DNA of 64,000 bases, taken from positions 62,001-126,000 of the forward strand of contig NZ_JBFAPP010000009.1 of assembly GCF_040676775.1 (NCBI RefSeq). Direction: 5' to 3'. This DNA comes from Micromonospora_G sp040676775. GTDB lineage: Bacteria > Actinomycetota > Actinomycetes > Mycobacteriales > Micromonosporaceae. Of the stretch, positions 38,474 through 46,947 are shown one piece after another. Both the position numbers and the translations under genes were made by a program. How positions within the stretch are numbered: the first letter of the stretch is position 1; each line of letters starts with the position of its first letter. Under the pieces are notes generated by a model that was not told the origin of the DNA, ran no database searches, and worked only from the letters and a program-made list of their open reading frames with translations.

Positions 38474-39742
38474 TCAGCGACGGGTCCGGCGGGTGGTGAC
38501 GTGCCAGAGGGCACCTGCCACGAGTACGGCGAGGCCGGTCAGGGTGCTGGCGGGTGGCAGGGTGACGGCGAGGACCAGACAGCCGAGAAGTCCCAGGACG
38601 GCCAGGGCTTGTACGGGGAGCCGACGGGTCGGGTCGCGGCCGAGGGTGAGGGCGGCGGCGTTCGTGATCGCGTAGTAGACCAGCACGGTGCAGCTGGAGA
38701 AGCCGATGGCCGTACGGAGGTCACCGAGGCCGATCAGGATGATCACCACGCCCGCCACCAGCAGTTCGGCCCGGTGCGGGACCCGTCGACGGGGATGTAC
38801 GGCGGCCAGCGCACCGGGCAGGTCACGGCGTCGGGCCATCGCCAGCATGGTCCGGCCGACCCCGGCGACCAGGGCCAGCAGTACGCCGATGACGGCGATC
38901 CCCGCGCCGACGCGTACCGGCCAGGCGAGGGCGGGCAGGCCGGCGGCGCTCACCACGTCGGCGAGCGGTGCCGACGAGGTCGCGAGCCGGTCGGCGCCGA
39001 GCACGGACAGGGTCACCGCGGCGAGGCTCAGGTAGACCAGCAGCACCAGCCCGAGTGCGAGCGGCACCGCGCGCGGGATGGTCCGCTCGGGGTCGCGTAC
39101 CTCCTCGCCGAGGGTGGCGATCCGGGCGTACCCGGCGAAGGCGAAGAAGAGCAGCCCGGCCGCGCCGAGTACGCCGTACCCGCTGCTGCCGGCGGTGTCG
39201 GCGAGCCTGGCCAGGTCGGCGGAGCCGGCGGTGAGGCCGATGACCGCGACCGCGCCGAGCACGACGAGGGTGGTGGCGACCAGCCAGCGGGTGGCGCGGG
39301 CGGTCTTGGCGATGCCGCCGAGGTTCACCGCGGTGACGGCGAGCACGGCGACCACCGCGACGATCCGGGCCTGCCCCGGCCAGAGATACGCGCCGATGGT
39401 GAACGCCATCGCCGCGCAGCTCGCGGTCTTGCCGGTGATGAAGGCCCAGCCGGCGAGGAAACCGGCGAGGTCGCCGAGCCGTTCCCGGCCGTAGACGTAG
39501 GTGCCGCCGGATTCGGGGTAGCGGGCGGCGAGCCGGGCGGAGCTGGTCGCGTTGCACCAGGCGACGACGGCGGCGAGGGCGAGCGCGATCAGCAGGCCGG
39601 TGCCGCTGCCGGCGGCGGCGGTCGCGGGGGCGAAGACCACGAAGACGCCCGCGCCGAGCATCGAGCCGAGTCCGATGACAACCGCGTCGGGTACGCCGAG
39701 CCGCCGGTCGAGCTGCGCCGATGCTGCCCGCTGTTGTTCCAC
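38474..39742 (-). CDS. APC-family amino acid permease
   Basis: 422 aa with about twelve hydrophobic segments. The first helix carries the APC signature GLGSMLGAGVFVVF, and later segments include ARYPESGGTYVYGRERLG and FAFAGYARIATLGEEVRDPERTIPRAV, typical of basic/neutral amino acid transporters of the APC superfamily. GTG start at 39742 with little Shine-Dalgarno. Direction of transport and substrate are unknown. Confidence 0.9.
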   Translation of the reverse strand: MEQQRAASAQLDRRLGVPDAVVIGLGSMLGAGVFVVFAPATAAAGSGTGLLIALALAAVVAWCNATSSARLAARYPESGGTYVYGRERLGDLAGFLAGWAFITGKTASCAAMAFTIGAYLWPGQARIVAVVAVLAVTAVNLGGIAKTARATRWLVATTLVVLGAVAVIGLTAGSADLARLADTAGSSGYGVLGAAGLLFFAFAGYARIATLGEEVRDPERTIPRAVPLALGLVLLVYLSLAAVTLSVLGADRLATSSAPLADVVSAAGLPALAWPVRVGAGIAVIGVLLALVAGVGRTMLAMARRRDLPGALAAVHPRRRVPHRAELLVAGVVIILIGLGDLRTAIGFSSCTVLVYYAITNAAALTLGRDPTRRLPVQALAVLGLLGCLVLAVTLPPASTLTGLAVLVAGALWHVTTRRTRR

Positions 39743-39752
39743 GGGCGGCAGC

Positions 39753-40535
39753 CTAGGAGGTGGAGGTGAACACTCCGGGTCGGTCGACGTGGCCGGGCAA
39801 CCTCGGCAGCGGGATGTCGTCCCAGGGCACGCGGGTGAGGATCCGGTCGACGAAGAGGCCGAGCAGGAGCCCGGCGACGCTGTCGGTGATCCAGTGGAAG
39901 CTCAGGTAGGTGGTGGTGCAGAAGACGATCGCCGGGGGCGCGATCCGGATCGCCAGCGCCAGGCCCGCGGGCGGGTCCGGTCGGCCCAGCGTACGCAGCA
40001 GCGCGACCAGGAGCAGGGAGATCACGCCGTACCAGACGATGGCGTTGGCGACGTGCCCGGACGGGTAGGACATGCTGTATTCGTCGACCGGCAGGTGGCT
40101 GTTGAAGATCTTGACCGACTCTTCGGGCGGCAGTTCGGAGCTTGGCGCGGCCCGGTCGGTCCAGACCTTGAACGGCCCGATGGTGACGTACGTGGCGACG
40201 AACGCGGCGGCGACCACCAGCAGGGGGCGGATCGAGCGCGAGCGCAGGCCGGTGGCGATGGCGAGGATCGCGGCGAGCGGGGTGAGCAGCCAGCCGCCCT
40301 GGCCGAGGTAGTTGAACACCCGGGCGATCCAGTACGCGACGTCGGGGCGGTGGGTGTCGCTCCACTCGCGTACGGACTGGTCGATGCCGTAGAGATGGCC
40401 GTTGGCGAGGGCGAGGGTGATGCCGGCCAGGCCGATCAGCAGCAGGGCGTCGAACCACCAGCCGGCCGGGTACACCGGTCGCAGCCGCAGCGCCGATCGC
40501 CGTACCGTTTCGGTCCCCCGCCCGCTCTCTCGCAC
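39753..40535 (-). CDS. PAP2-family membrane phosphatase
   Basis: 260 aa, about six membrane helices. The three PAP2 motifs are present: KVWTDRAAP (a variant of KX6RP), PSGH in YSMSYPSGH and SFHWITD. It would dephosphorylate lipid phosphates or undecaprenyl pyrophosphate. It lies 10 bp upstream of the APC permease on the same strand. The start at 40535 is a GTG giving an N-terminal basic region before helix 1. Confidence 0.88.
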   Translation of the reverse strand: MRESGRGTETVRRSALRLRPVYPAGWWFDALLLIGLAGITLALANGHLYGIDQSVREWSDTHRPDVAYWIARVFNYLGQGGWLLTPLAAILAIATGLRSRSIRPLLVVAAAFVATYVTIGPFKVWTDRAAPSSELPPEESVKIFNSHLPVDEYSMSYPSGHVANAIVWYGVISLLLVALLRTLGRPDPPAGLALAIRIAPPAIVFCTTTYLSFHWITDSVAGLLLGLFVDRILTRVPWDDIPLPRLPGHVDRPGVFTSTS

Positions 40536-40670
40536 CCGCCCACGCTACCGCGCCCCCACCCACACCCCTCATGCGCGCACAGGACCTCCCCGGGTTCGGC
40601 GCGGGATCGACACGGATCCGGGTGTGTGTGACGGGCCACGGTGGGGGGTGGTACGAGGGGTGGAGGCGGC

Positions 40671-41897
40671 ATGCTTGGGGTCGTGCGCATCACTTCGGCC
40701 CTCGTTGACCCGGCGCTGCTCGACCTACCGTGGTCGACGCCGCTGGAGCAGTGGCCGGCCGACCATCTGGTGGCACTTCCGCAGGGTATATCCCGGCATA
40801 TCGTACGTTTCGTACGCCTCGCCAACACCGTGTACGCGGTCAAGGAAACCGGGGAACGGGTCGCCGAACGCGAGTACGACCTGCTCCGCGCCCTGGAACG
40901 GATCGACTTCCCGTCCGTGCAGGCGATCGCCATCGTCGCCGACCGGCAGGACCAGCACGGAGAGCCGCTGGACCCCGTACTGATCACGAAGCATCTGCAG
41001 TTCTCGCTGCCGTACCGGGCGCTGTTCTCGCACACGCTGCGCCCGGAGACGATGACCCGGCTGCTGGACGCGCTCGCCGCGCTGATCGTACGGATGCACC
41101 TGACCGGTTTCTTCTGGGGCGACTGCTCGCTGTCGAACACCCTGTTCCGCCGGGACGCCGGTGCGTTCGCCGCCTACCTGGTCGACGCCGAGACCGGCGC
41201 GCTGCGTACGCAACTGTCGAACGGGCAGCGCAGCGAGGACATCGAGATCGCCCGGGTGAACATCTTCGGCGAGGCGCTCGACCTCCAGGCCGCGGGGCTG
41301 CTGCACGAGGCGATCGACCCGGAGGAGGTCGCCGACCAGGTGGCGGAACGCTACCAGCGGCTCTGGCACGAGATCACGTACGAGCAGCAGGTGGAACGGG
41401 ACGACCGGCACGACATCGAAGGCCGGATCCGGCGACTGAACGACATGGGCTTCGACGTCGCCGAGGTGGCGATGTCCCTCGTGGACAACGGGCGCTACCT
41501 GGTCCGGCCGAAGGTGGTCGACGCGGGTTACCACAGCCGGCGACTGCTCCGGCTGACCGGGCTCGACGCCGAGGAGAACCAGGCCCGACGCCTGCTCAAC
41601 GACCTGGACACCTACCGCGCCGAGAGCGACCTGTCCGACGAGCAACAGTCCGCGCACCGCTGGCTGACCGAGGTCTTCGAACCCGTCGTACGGGCGGTGC
41701 CGGGCCATCTGCGCAAGAAACTGGAGCCGGCGGAACTGTTCGTCCAGGTGATCGAGCACCGGTGGCGGCTCTCCGAGCAGGCCGGGCGGGACGTGGGTCT
41801 GGCGCCCGCGGTGCAGTCGTTCCTCGCCGACGTACTGGTCCACCGCCCGGACGAACAGGCCGTGCTCGGCGTACCCGTACCAGCCATCACGGCATAG
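40671..41897 (+). CDS. DUF4032 protein with LPS-kinase-like N-terminal domain
   Basis: 408 aa. The N-terminal half (about 20-190) has a kinase-like fold: VYAVKETGERVAEREYDLLRALE (Lys and Glu of the ATP site), HLTGFFWGDCSLSNTLFRRD (a catalytic-loop-like Asp/Asn pair) and YLVDAETG (DFG-equivalent). The C-terminal half is the DUF4032 domain of actinobacteria (NDMGFDVAEVAMS, VVDAGYHSRRLLRLTGL). Probable kinase of unknown substrate. ATG 40671 follows GGAGG at 5 nt. Confidence 0.85.
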   Translation: MLGVVRITSALVDPALLDLPWSTPLEQWPADHLVALPQGISRHIVRFVRLANTVYAVKETGERVAEREYDLLRALERIDFPSVQAIAIVADRQDQHGEPLDPVLITKHLQFSLPYRALFSHTLRPETMTRLLDALAALIVRMHLTGFFWGDCSLSNTLFRRDAGAFAAYLVDAETGALRTQLSNGQRSEDIEIARVNIFGEALDLQAAGLLHEAIDPEEVADQVAERYQRLWHEITYEQQVERDDRHDIEGRIRRLNDMGFDVAEVAMSLVDNGRYLVRPKVVDAGYHSRRLLRLTGLDAEENQARRLLNDLDTYRAESDLSDEQQSAHRWLTEVFEPVVRAVPGHLRKKLEPAELFVQVIEHRWRLSEQAGRDVGLAPAVQSFLADVLVHRPDEQAVLGVPVPAITA

Positions 41898-41911
41898 GAA
41901 CCACTGGCAGG

Positions 41912-41940
41912 GACTTAACCCTGGAGTTAAGATCTAGGGG
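41912..41940 (+). promoter_or_regulatory. Promoter/operator of the HigBA-type pair, probably giving a leaderless transcript
   Basis: CTTAAC (41914-41919) and GTTAAG (41926-41931) form an inverted repeat with 6-nt spacing, the kind of operator used for autoregulation by XRE antitoxins. TAAGAT (41928-41933) is a good -10 overlapping the right arm, and its expected start point 7 nt later is the G of the GTG start codon at 41940. Confidence 0.65.
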
Positions 41941-42317
41941 TGGGCGGATGGCAGATCCTGCTGGTCGAGGACGTTGCGGCGTGGTTCAACGACTTGACCA
42001 AGAACGATCCCAACACGGCCGATCTCGTCGAAGACGCAATCGACCGCCTGGCATCGGAAGGACCTGTGCTCGGTCGCCCGCTGGTCGATCGGGTGAAGAA
42101 CTCGCGGCATCACAACATGAAGGAGTTGCGGCCAGGATCAACGGGATCCAGCGAAGTTCGGATCTTGTTCGTCTTCGACCCGGTACGACGAGCAGTGCTA
42201 CTCGTCGCCGGCGACAAGGCCGGTAACTGGCGCGGCTGGTACGAGACCGCAATACCCCTCGCCGACAGCCGCTACGACATCCATCTGGCCGAACTGGAAA
42301 CGAGGAACTATCAATGA
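41940..42317 (+). CDS. RelE/HigB-like toxin (Gp49 family)
   Basis: 125 aa. The segments VAAWFNDLTK, RLASEGPVLGRPLVDRVKNSRHHNMKELRPGS and VRILFVFDPVRRAVLLVAGDKAGNW match the HigB/Gp49 branch of the RelE superfamily, ribosome-dependent mRNA endonucleases. GTG start without Shine-Dalgarno, consistent with leaderless translation. The end overlaps the antitoxin start by ATGA (42314-42317). GC content looks lower than in the flanking genes, suggesting transfer. Confidence 0.88.
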   Translation: MGGWQILLVEDVAAWFNDLTKNDPNTADLVEDAIDRLASEGPVLGRPLVDRVKNSRHHNMKELRPGSTGSSEVRILFVFDPVRRAVLLVAGDKAGNWRGWYETAIPLADSRYDIHLAELETRNYQ

Positions 42318-42652
42318 GCGCCGTATCGTGGGACGAAGCCAAGCGTCGCGCCGAGGACATCCGTCGCGCCGCAGGCCATCCGATCCGTACCGACGCCGAG
42401 CGCGCCGCCGGCCAGCAGCGCTTGGACGACGAAATCCACGCGTATCGGCTGGCAGAGGTGCGCCGCAACCGTGCTCTCACCCAACGCGAGGTGGCCGAGG
42501 TCATGGGAGTTTCTGGTCCCCGGGTCTCCGATGTCGAACGCGGGAAACTCGACACGGTGTCGGTATCCGTCCTCCGTGCCTACGTCGAAGCCCTCGGCGG
42601 ACGCCTCCGCGTCACTGCCGAATTCGACGACTCCACCTACCTCGTCGCCTGA
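42314..42652 (+). CDS. XRE-family antitoxin (HigA-like)
   Basis: 112 aa. A helical N-terminus (about 1-45) leads into an XRE helix-turn-helix (LAEVRRNRALTQREVAEVMGVSGPRVSDVERGKLDTVSVSVLRAYVEALGG, about 46-96). Antitoxin of the preceding gene in the reversed order (toxin first) typical of HigBA. Translationally coupled by the ATGA overlap. It probably represses its own operon at the CTTAAC/GTTAAG operator. Confidence 0.9.
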   Translation: MSAVSWDEAKRRAEDIRRAAGHPIRTDAERAAGQQRLDDEIHAYRLAEVRRNRALTQREVAEVMGVSGPRVSDVERGKLDTVSVSVLRAYVEALGGRLRVTAEFDDSTYLVA

Positions 42653-42677
42653 GCATTCAGCGGCGAAAAGCCCACCG

Positions 42678-44744
42678 TCAGGGGTACGGCCTGGAGGTGC
42701 TGGCGCGGCCGAGTGCGTCTGCCGTACCCCACGGCCCGGGGACACGGAGCAGGGCGATTTGCCCCAGGCCGGGCGGCAGGGCGGCGTTGACCACCAGGTG
42801 GCCCCCGTGTGCGTCCAGACCGAGGACGGTACGCAGCAGCGACAGCACCGCCCCGGCCGACCAGCCCTGCGGACTCGTGGCGGTGGGATAGCGCACCGGT
42901 GCCATGGTGAGTTCGCGGTCGTAGCCGGTGAACGCCTCCGGCAGCCGCCCCTGGAAGTAGCGCGCGGCCTCGAACATCGCCATGGCGATGGTTCCCGCCT
43001 CTTTCGCGAACCCGTAGCGGCGCAGACCCTCGGCGATGATCGAGTTGTCGTACGGCCAGACGGCACCGACGTGGTAACCGACCGGATTGTGCTTCGCCTC
43101 CCCGGCGGCGAGCGTGCGCACTCCCCAGCCGGAGAAGAGCCGTGGCCCGAGCAGGTGGTCAGCCACGGCTTGCGCCCGGTTCTGGTCGACGATGCCGCTC
43201 CAGAGCAGGTGTCCCAGGTTCGACGCGAGCGCGTCCACCTGGCTGCCGTCGGCCTCCAGCGCCAGCGCGTAGTACCCCCGATCCGGCATCCAGAAGTCCC
43301 GGTCGAACCGATCCCGCAGCTCACCGGCCTGCTGTTCCAGCCGGTCGGCGTACCCGGGGTCGCCCCAGAAGGTACGGGCCAGCCGGGCACCGCGCATCTT
43401 CGCGTCGTACACGTAGCCCTGCACCTCGCAGGTGGCCCGGGGGAAGCCGGGCAGCCGGCCGTCGGCGTAGCAGATCGCCAGCTCGGATTCCTTCCAGGAC
43501 TGGTTGGGCTGCTCGCCCGCCGCCCGTGGAGGTTGGTACCAGAGGTAGCCGTCGCCGACCAGGTCGCCCCACTCGTCGATCCACCGCAACGCGGCGCGTG
43601 CCTCCTTCTCCAGTTCGCGGACCACCGCCGCGTCGCCGGTCCAGCGCTCGTACTCGTCGAGTAGGACCACGAACAGCGGCGTCGAGTCGACCGAGCCGAA
43701 ATACCGGGCGTTCGGGGTTTCCTGGAAAGCGGCGGCCTCGTTCCATCTGGTCAGGTGGAGGATCTTCCCCGGCTGCTCCTCCCGGAAGTCGTCGAGCTTG
43801 GTCCCCTGGAAGGTCGCCAGGGTCCGGAGTGTGGTCGCTGCCAGCTCCGGCAGGTACGGCAGCGACTGGATGCTGGTGATGATGTTCTGCCGACCGACAA
43901 TCGTGTTCAGCCAGGGCAGGCCCGCGGCCGGATACCATCCGCTCGCGTCGAATCCCGGGAGCCGTAGCGCGGCCAGGTCGACCAGACTCCGCTGGTACGC
44001 CTCGGTGAGCGGGTCGAAATCACACTCCAGCCGGGGCGCCTGCGCGATCCACCGGTCCAGTTCCTCCCGCATCCCCTCTTTTGTCCTGCGGATCAGGGCA
44101 TCCTTGCCGTGGACGTCCTCGGCGTCCGGCGGGCGAAGGTCGGTCACCACCTGCAACTGGGTGGACCAGCTTCCCTGCGAGGGGATCCGGACGGTGAAGG
44201 TCATCCCGTCCTGGTCGATCTCCGCCGCCTCACTGGTCTGGATGACGGTCGCCCGGTGGAAGTTCTCACGGACGTAGAACAGGCGGAGGTATCGGTCACC
44301 GATCTGGTGGTCGAACCGGCCCTTCTTCACCCGTTTCGAATCATCGGGTACGCCAGGTTGGCTGATCATGTCGACGTCGACGAAGTCGCTCGCCACCTCC
44401 AGCCGGATCGTCACCTCGGCCGGCTCCTCGCCGCTGTTCAGGATGCTCAGCTTCTCCGCGAGACCGCCCACGATCGACCGGTGGCGCATCACGGATAGGG
44501 ACGAACTGACGTAGTGCGTAGGTTCTCCGGGCACGAGGAAGAATTTCGCCTCGAAATACTGCAGGTCGTCGACGGAGAGCGGCGTCAGGCGCTCTCCGTT
44601 GATCGTCACAATCCACTTGGACAGGAAGCGGGTGTCGAGGAAGTACAGCCCGGCCGGCTCGCCCGGAGCCGGGGCCACGTCTCCGTTGCGCTCGCTGACG
44701 ATGTAGGTCAGCCCCTCCAGGATCGAGATCTGGTTAGCGTGCAC
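42678..44744 (-). CDS. Glycogen-debranching-type amylo-alpha-1,6-glucosidase family protein
   Basis: 688 aa. N-terminal glycogen-debranching domain (about 10-200, with LYFLDTRFLSKW) and a C-terminal (alpha/alpha)6-barrel (about 260-660), with WYPAAGLPWLNTIVGRQNIITS, ESELAICYADGRLPGF and GYHVGAVWPYDNSIIAEGLRRYG as typical blocks. It acts on alpha-glucans or related glycosides. GTG start at 44744, overlapping the SCP2-like gene by 11 bp, so the two are one transcript. Confidence 0.87.
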   Translation of the reverse strand: MHANQISILEGLTYIVSERNGDVAPAPGEPAGLYFLDTRFLSKWIVTINGERLTPLSVDDLQYFEAKFFLVPGEPTHYVSSSLSVMRHRSIVGGLAEKLSILNSGEEPAEVTIRLEVASDFVDVDMISQPGVPDDSKRVKKGRFDHQIGDRYLRLFYVRENFHRATVIQTSEAAEIDQDGMTFTVRIPSQGSWSTQLQVVTDLRPPDAEDVHGKDALIRRTKEGMREELDRWIAQAPRLECDFDPLTEAYQRSLVDLAALRLPGFDASGWYPAAGLPWLNTIVGRQNIITSIQSLPYLPELAATTLRTLATFQGTKLDDFREEQPGKILHLTRWNEAAAFQETPNARYFGSVDSTPLFVVLLDEYERWTGDAAVVRELEKEARAALRWIDEWGDLVGDGYLWYQPPRAAGEQPNQSWKESELAICYADGRLPGFPRATCEVQGYVYDAKMRGARLARTFWGDPGYADRLEQQAGELRDRFDRDFWMPDRGYYALALEADGSQVDALASNLGHLLWSGIVDQNRAQAVADHLLGPRLFSGWGVRTLAAGEAKHNPVGYHVGAVWPYDNSIIAEGLRRYGFAKEAGTIAMAMFEAARYFQGRLPEAFTGYDRELTMAPVRYPTATSPQGWSAGAVLSLLRTVLGLDAHGGHLVVNAALPPGLGQIALLRVPGPWGTADALGRASTSRPYP

Positions 44745-45231
44745 GGTCCTGGCCGTCCTCGACGTGATGGCGCCCGCCCCTGCCGGTGACCCGCTCGGGC
44801 CCGTGCGAGTCGGGCGGGCCGGGCAGCAGGCGTTCGAAGTAGGTCAGGATCCGCTGCGACCCATGAAACGCCAGGTCGTTTCGCATCAGGGCCGTTGTCA
44901 CGTCGCCGCCGGTCACCAGCCCGTCGAAGACCGCGCCGTCGGCGACAAGCACGCAGTCCGCCTCTCGCTCACCGTCGGGCCAGACCGAGATGCCGTCCTC
45001 ACCAAGGGTGAGATACCAACTGGCCATGCCGTCCGGGCGGCGCAGGTCGAGGCGTACGGTCGCCGAGAAGCCGTGGGGCAGCAGGTGCGCACGCTGCCGC
45101 GCCGGACCCGCGAAGTACTCCGCCGTCGGGTCCACCCACTCGCCTCCCTCCCACCTGGCCACCCGGCCCGGTGGGGCGCCGAGCGGATACGGGTCAGGGT
45201 CAGCCTGACCCGGCGGAGGTCGCTCCCGCAT
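44734..45231 (-). CDS. SCP2 sterol-binding-like protein
   Basis: 165 aa. The central part (about 40-140: ATVRLDLRRPDGMASWYLTLGEDGISVWPDGEREADCVLVADGAVFDGLVTGGDVTTALMRNDLAFHGSQRILTYFERLLPG, in pieces) has the order of an SCP2-like lipid-binding fold. The ends are Pro/Arg-rich. ATG 45231 or the adjacent GTG 45234 is the start. Function within the pair with the debranching-like enzyme is unclear. Confidence 0.72.
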   Translation of the reverse strand: MRERPPPGQADPDPYPLGAPPGRVARWEGGEWVDPTAEYFAGPARQRAHLLPHGFSATVRLDLRRPDGMASWYLTLGEDGISVWPDGEREADCVLVADGAVFDGLVTGGDVTTALMRNDLAFHGSQRILTYFERLLPGPPDSHGPERVTGRGGRHHVEDGQDRAR

Positions 45232-45256
45232 CACCCTGATGGGATGAACTGGTCTT

Positions 45257-45637
45257 TCATTCGACGGCTGGACGCAGTCGGGCGGTCCAGTAGGTCAGGT
45301 CGGAGTGGTGCTCGACCAGGCTGATCGGTTCTCCGCACGCATCCTGGATCAGGCTGGCCGCCTCGTCCAGGTCGCCCGGGTTGTGGTCCCAGTCGCCGTT
45401 CCGGAACATCCGCAGTCCCACGTCCGTACGGTCGTAGCCGATCTTCTCGGCGGCCTCGGGCGGCACCAGCACGATCGTGTACCGGCCCGCCTCGACCTCG
45501 GCCTCACTCGGCTGTGGCTCCTCCGGCCGCCCGCGCCGGAACCGCTCCAGCACCGACTCGATCGGCCCAGGCGAGTCCGCCGGGTCGTACGGGTGCGCCC
45601 AGGGCGGCACGTAGCGGTACGGCTTGAGATCGCTCAT
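45257..45637 (-). CDS. Hypothetical protein
   Basis: 126 aa, acidic, no membrane segment. A Tyr/Pro-rich start (MSDLKPYRYVPPWAHPYDP) precedes a segment with alternating strands and helices (RYTIVLVPPEAAEKIGYDRTDVGLRMFRNGDW, ASLIQDACGEPISLVEHHSDLTYWTARL). No family recognised. ATG 45637 is supported by GAGGAG 7 nt upstream. Divergent from the XRE regulator, 114 bp away. Confidence 0.65.
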   Translation of the reverse strand: MSDLKPYRYVPPWAHPYDPADSPGPIESVLERFRRGRPEEPQPSEAEVEAGRYTIVLVPPEAAEKIGYDRTDVGLRMFRNGDWDHNPGDLDEAASLIQDACGEPISLVEHHSDLTYWTARLRPAVE

Positions 45638-45671
45638 GTTGACGCTCCTCACACAGATGATCACCATGAGG

Positions 45672-45701
45672 TTGCTTGTCACCGCAATTTGCGATTAGGT
45701 T
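45672..45701 (+). promoter_or_regulatory. Probable promoter and operator of the XRE/DUF397 pair
   Basis: TTGCTT (45672-45677), 18-bp spacer, TAGGTT (45696-45701). Between the two boxes lies CGCAATTTGCG (45683-45693), a palindrome with 5-bp arms, a likely autoregulatory site for the XRE protein. Confidence 0.6.
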
Positions 45702-45751
45702 GGCGTTCTGGCGTACGGATGTCAATACCCCCGGGGTGGAGGCGAGCGGGC

Positions 45752-46603
45752 ATGCCGAAGCAGAACGCACCGACCGTTGTCGGTCGTGGACTCGGCGGTG
45801 AGCTGCGACAACTGCGCAAGGCCAAGGGCCTGACCGGCGCCGCCGTCAGCGCACAGCTCGGCTGGCAGGCGTCCCGACTGTCCCGAATGGAGACCGGCCA
45901 GCAGGGCATCCCGCCGGAGGACGTCGCCTCGTTGCTCGTGATCTACGGTGTGATCGGCGACGAACGCAAGCGCCTGCTCGCCATGTCCGAACGCGGCAAG
46001 GACCGAGGCTGGTGGGAGACGTACGGGTCGGGGCTAACACCCTGGTCGCGTACGTTCATCCGCTTCGAAACCGAGGCGATCCGAATCACCAGTTGGCAGC
46101 CGATGCTTGTGCCCGGTCTGCTCCAGGTTCCCGACTACACCAAGGCGATCATGCGGGCCTGTGATGTACCCGATGCGGATGCCCAGATCAGGGTTGCGGC
46201 GAGACTCGGGCGGCAGGCGATCCTGTCCCGTGACGAGCCACCCGAGTTGCACGTCATCGTGGATGAGTCCGCCCTACGCCGGGTGCTTGGTGGGCCAAGG
46301 GTGATGGTCCGGCAACTTCGGCACCTGGTCGAGGCTGCCGAGCGGCCCAACGTGACGTTGTCCGTACTGCCGTTCGGCGTTGGCGGGCACATCGGCGTGG
46401 ACGGGCCGTTTGTCATCCTCGACTTCGTCCGTGACCCGGCCGTCGTGCACCTGGAGCACAGGATGTCGAGCCTCTTCCTGGAGGAGCCGTCGCAGGTCGA
46501 TGCCTTCCGACGCTCGGCGGATAAGCTGGCGAAGATGGCGCTCAGCCCGGCCAGGTCGGTGGAGTTCGTTGCGCGCATCGCAACGGAGCACGAACGAGAG
46601 TGA
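45752..46603 (+). CDS. XRE-family regulator with DUF5753-type C-terminal domain
   Basis: 283 aa. N-terminal helix-turn-helix (LGGELRQLRKAKGLTGAAVSAQLGWQASRLSRMETGQQG in pieces, about 15-50) and a C-terminal DUF5753-like domain (about 95-275: LVPGLLQVPDYTKAIM, VIVDESALRR, LPFGVGGHIGVDGPFVILDF). This is the standard actinomycete regulator paired with DUF397 proteins; the DUF397 gene follows by 7 nt. ATG 45752 follows GGAGG at 9 nt. Confidence 0.92.
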   Translation: MPKQNAPTVVGRGLGGELRQLRKAKGLTGAAVSAQLGWQASRLSRMETGQQGIPPEDVASLLVIYGVIGDERKRLLAMSERGKDRGWWETYGSGLTPWSRTFIRFETEAIRITSWQPMLVPGLLQVPDYTKAIMRACDVPDADAQIRVAARLGRQAILSRDEPPELHVIVDESALRRVLGGPRVMVRQLRHLVEAAERPNVTLSVLPFGVGGHIGVDGPFVILDFVRDPAVVHLEHRMSSLFLEEPSQVDAFRRSADKLAKMALSPARSVEFVARIATEHERE

Positions 46604-46610
46604 GGCCCTG

Positions 46611-46811
46611 ATGGTCGCTGCGGATCTCGGTGACGTGGTCTGGCGCAAGTCCAGCCGCAGCGGCTCCGACACCGACTGCGTCGAGGTCGCCGAACTACCG
46701 CACACCATCGCCGTACGCGACTCCAAGGATCCGGGTGGGCCCGTACTCAGCTTCGGGCGCATGTCGTGGGCTCACTTCGCCACCCGCACCCCTACCACCG
46801 GTCCCGACTGA
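46611..46811 (+). CDS. DUF397 protein
   Basis: 66 aa. Conserved DUF397 features WRKSSRSGSDTDCVEVAELPHTIAVRDSKDPGGPVLSFGRMSWAHF, in pieces, are all present. These proteins act with the XRE regulator in development or stress in streptomycetes, where the pair is toxin-antitoxin-like. ATG 46611 follows GAGG at 5 nt. Confidence 0.92.
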   Translation: MVAADLGDVVWRKSSRSGSDTDCVEVAELPHTIAVRDSKDPGGPVLSFGRMSWAHFATRTPTTGPD

Positions 46812-46850
46812 ACGCCTTACCCGGCTCTCCTACAGCTCGGCCACACTGGC

Positions 46851-46929
46851 CCAGGTCCGGTGGAGTTCGTTGCACGCAAGCACGCCCACAACGAGGGCCC
46901 TCGATGACCGAGTGGCCCGCCGCAAGATA
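46851..46929 (+). pseudogene. Decayed partial copy of the XRE 3' end and DUF397 5' end
   Basis: 46851-46879 closely repeats 46551-46578 (the XRE C-terminal codons, GGTGGAGTTCGTTGC), with one inserted base that breaks the frame. The next bases keep the spacing to an ATG at 46903, followed by ACCGAGTGGCCCGCCGCAAGATAG, an 8-codon remnant of a DUF397-like start. It lies exactly where a second XRE/DUF397 pair would end. Confidence 0.6.
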
Positions 46930-46947
46930 GGAGTTACGAAATGCTCT

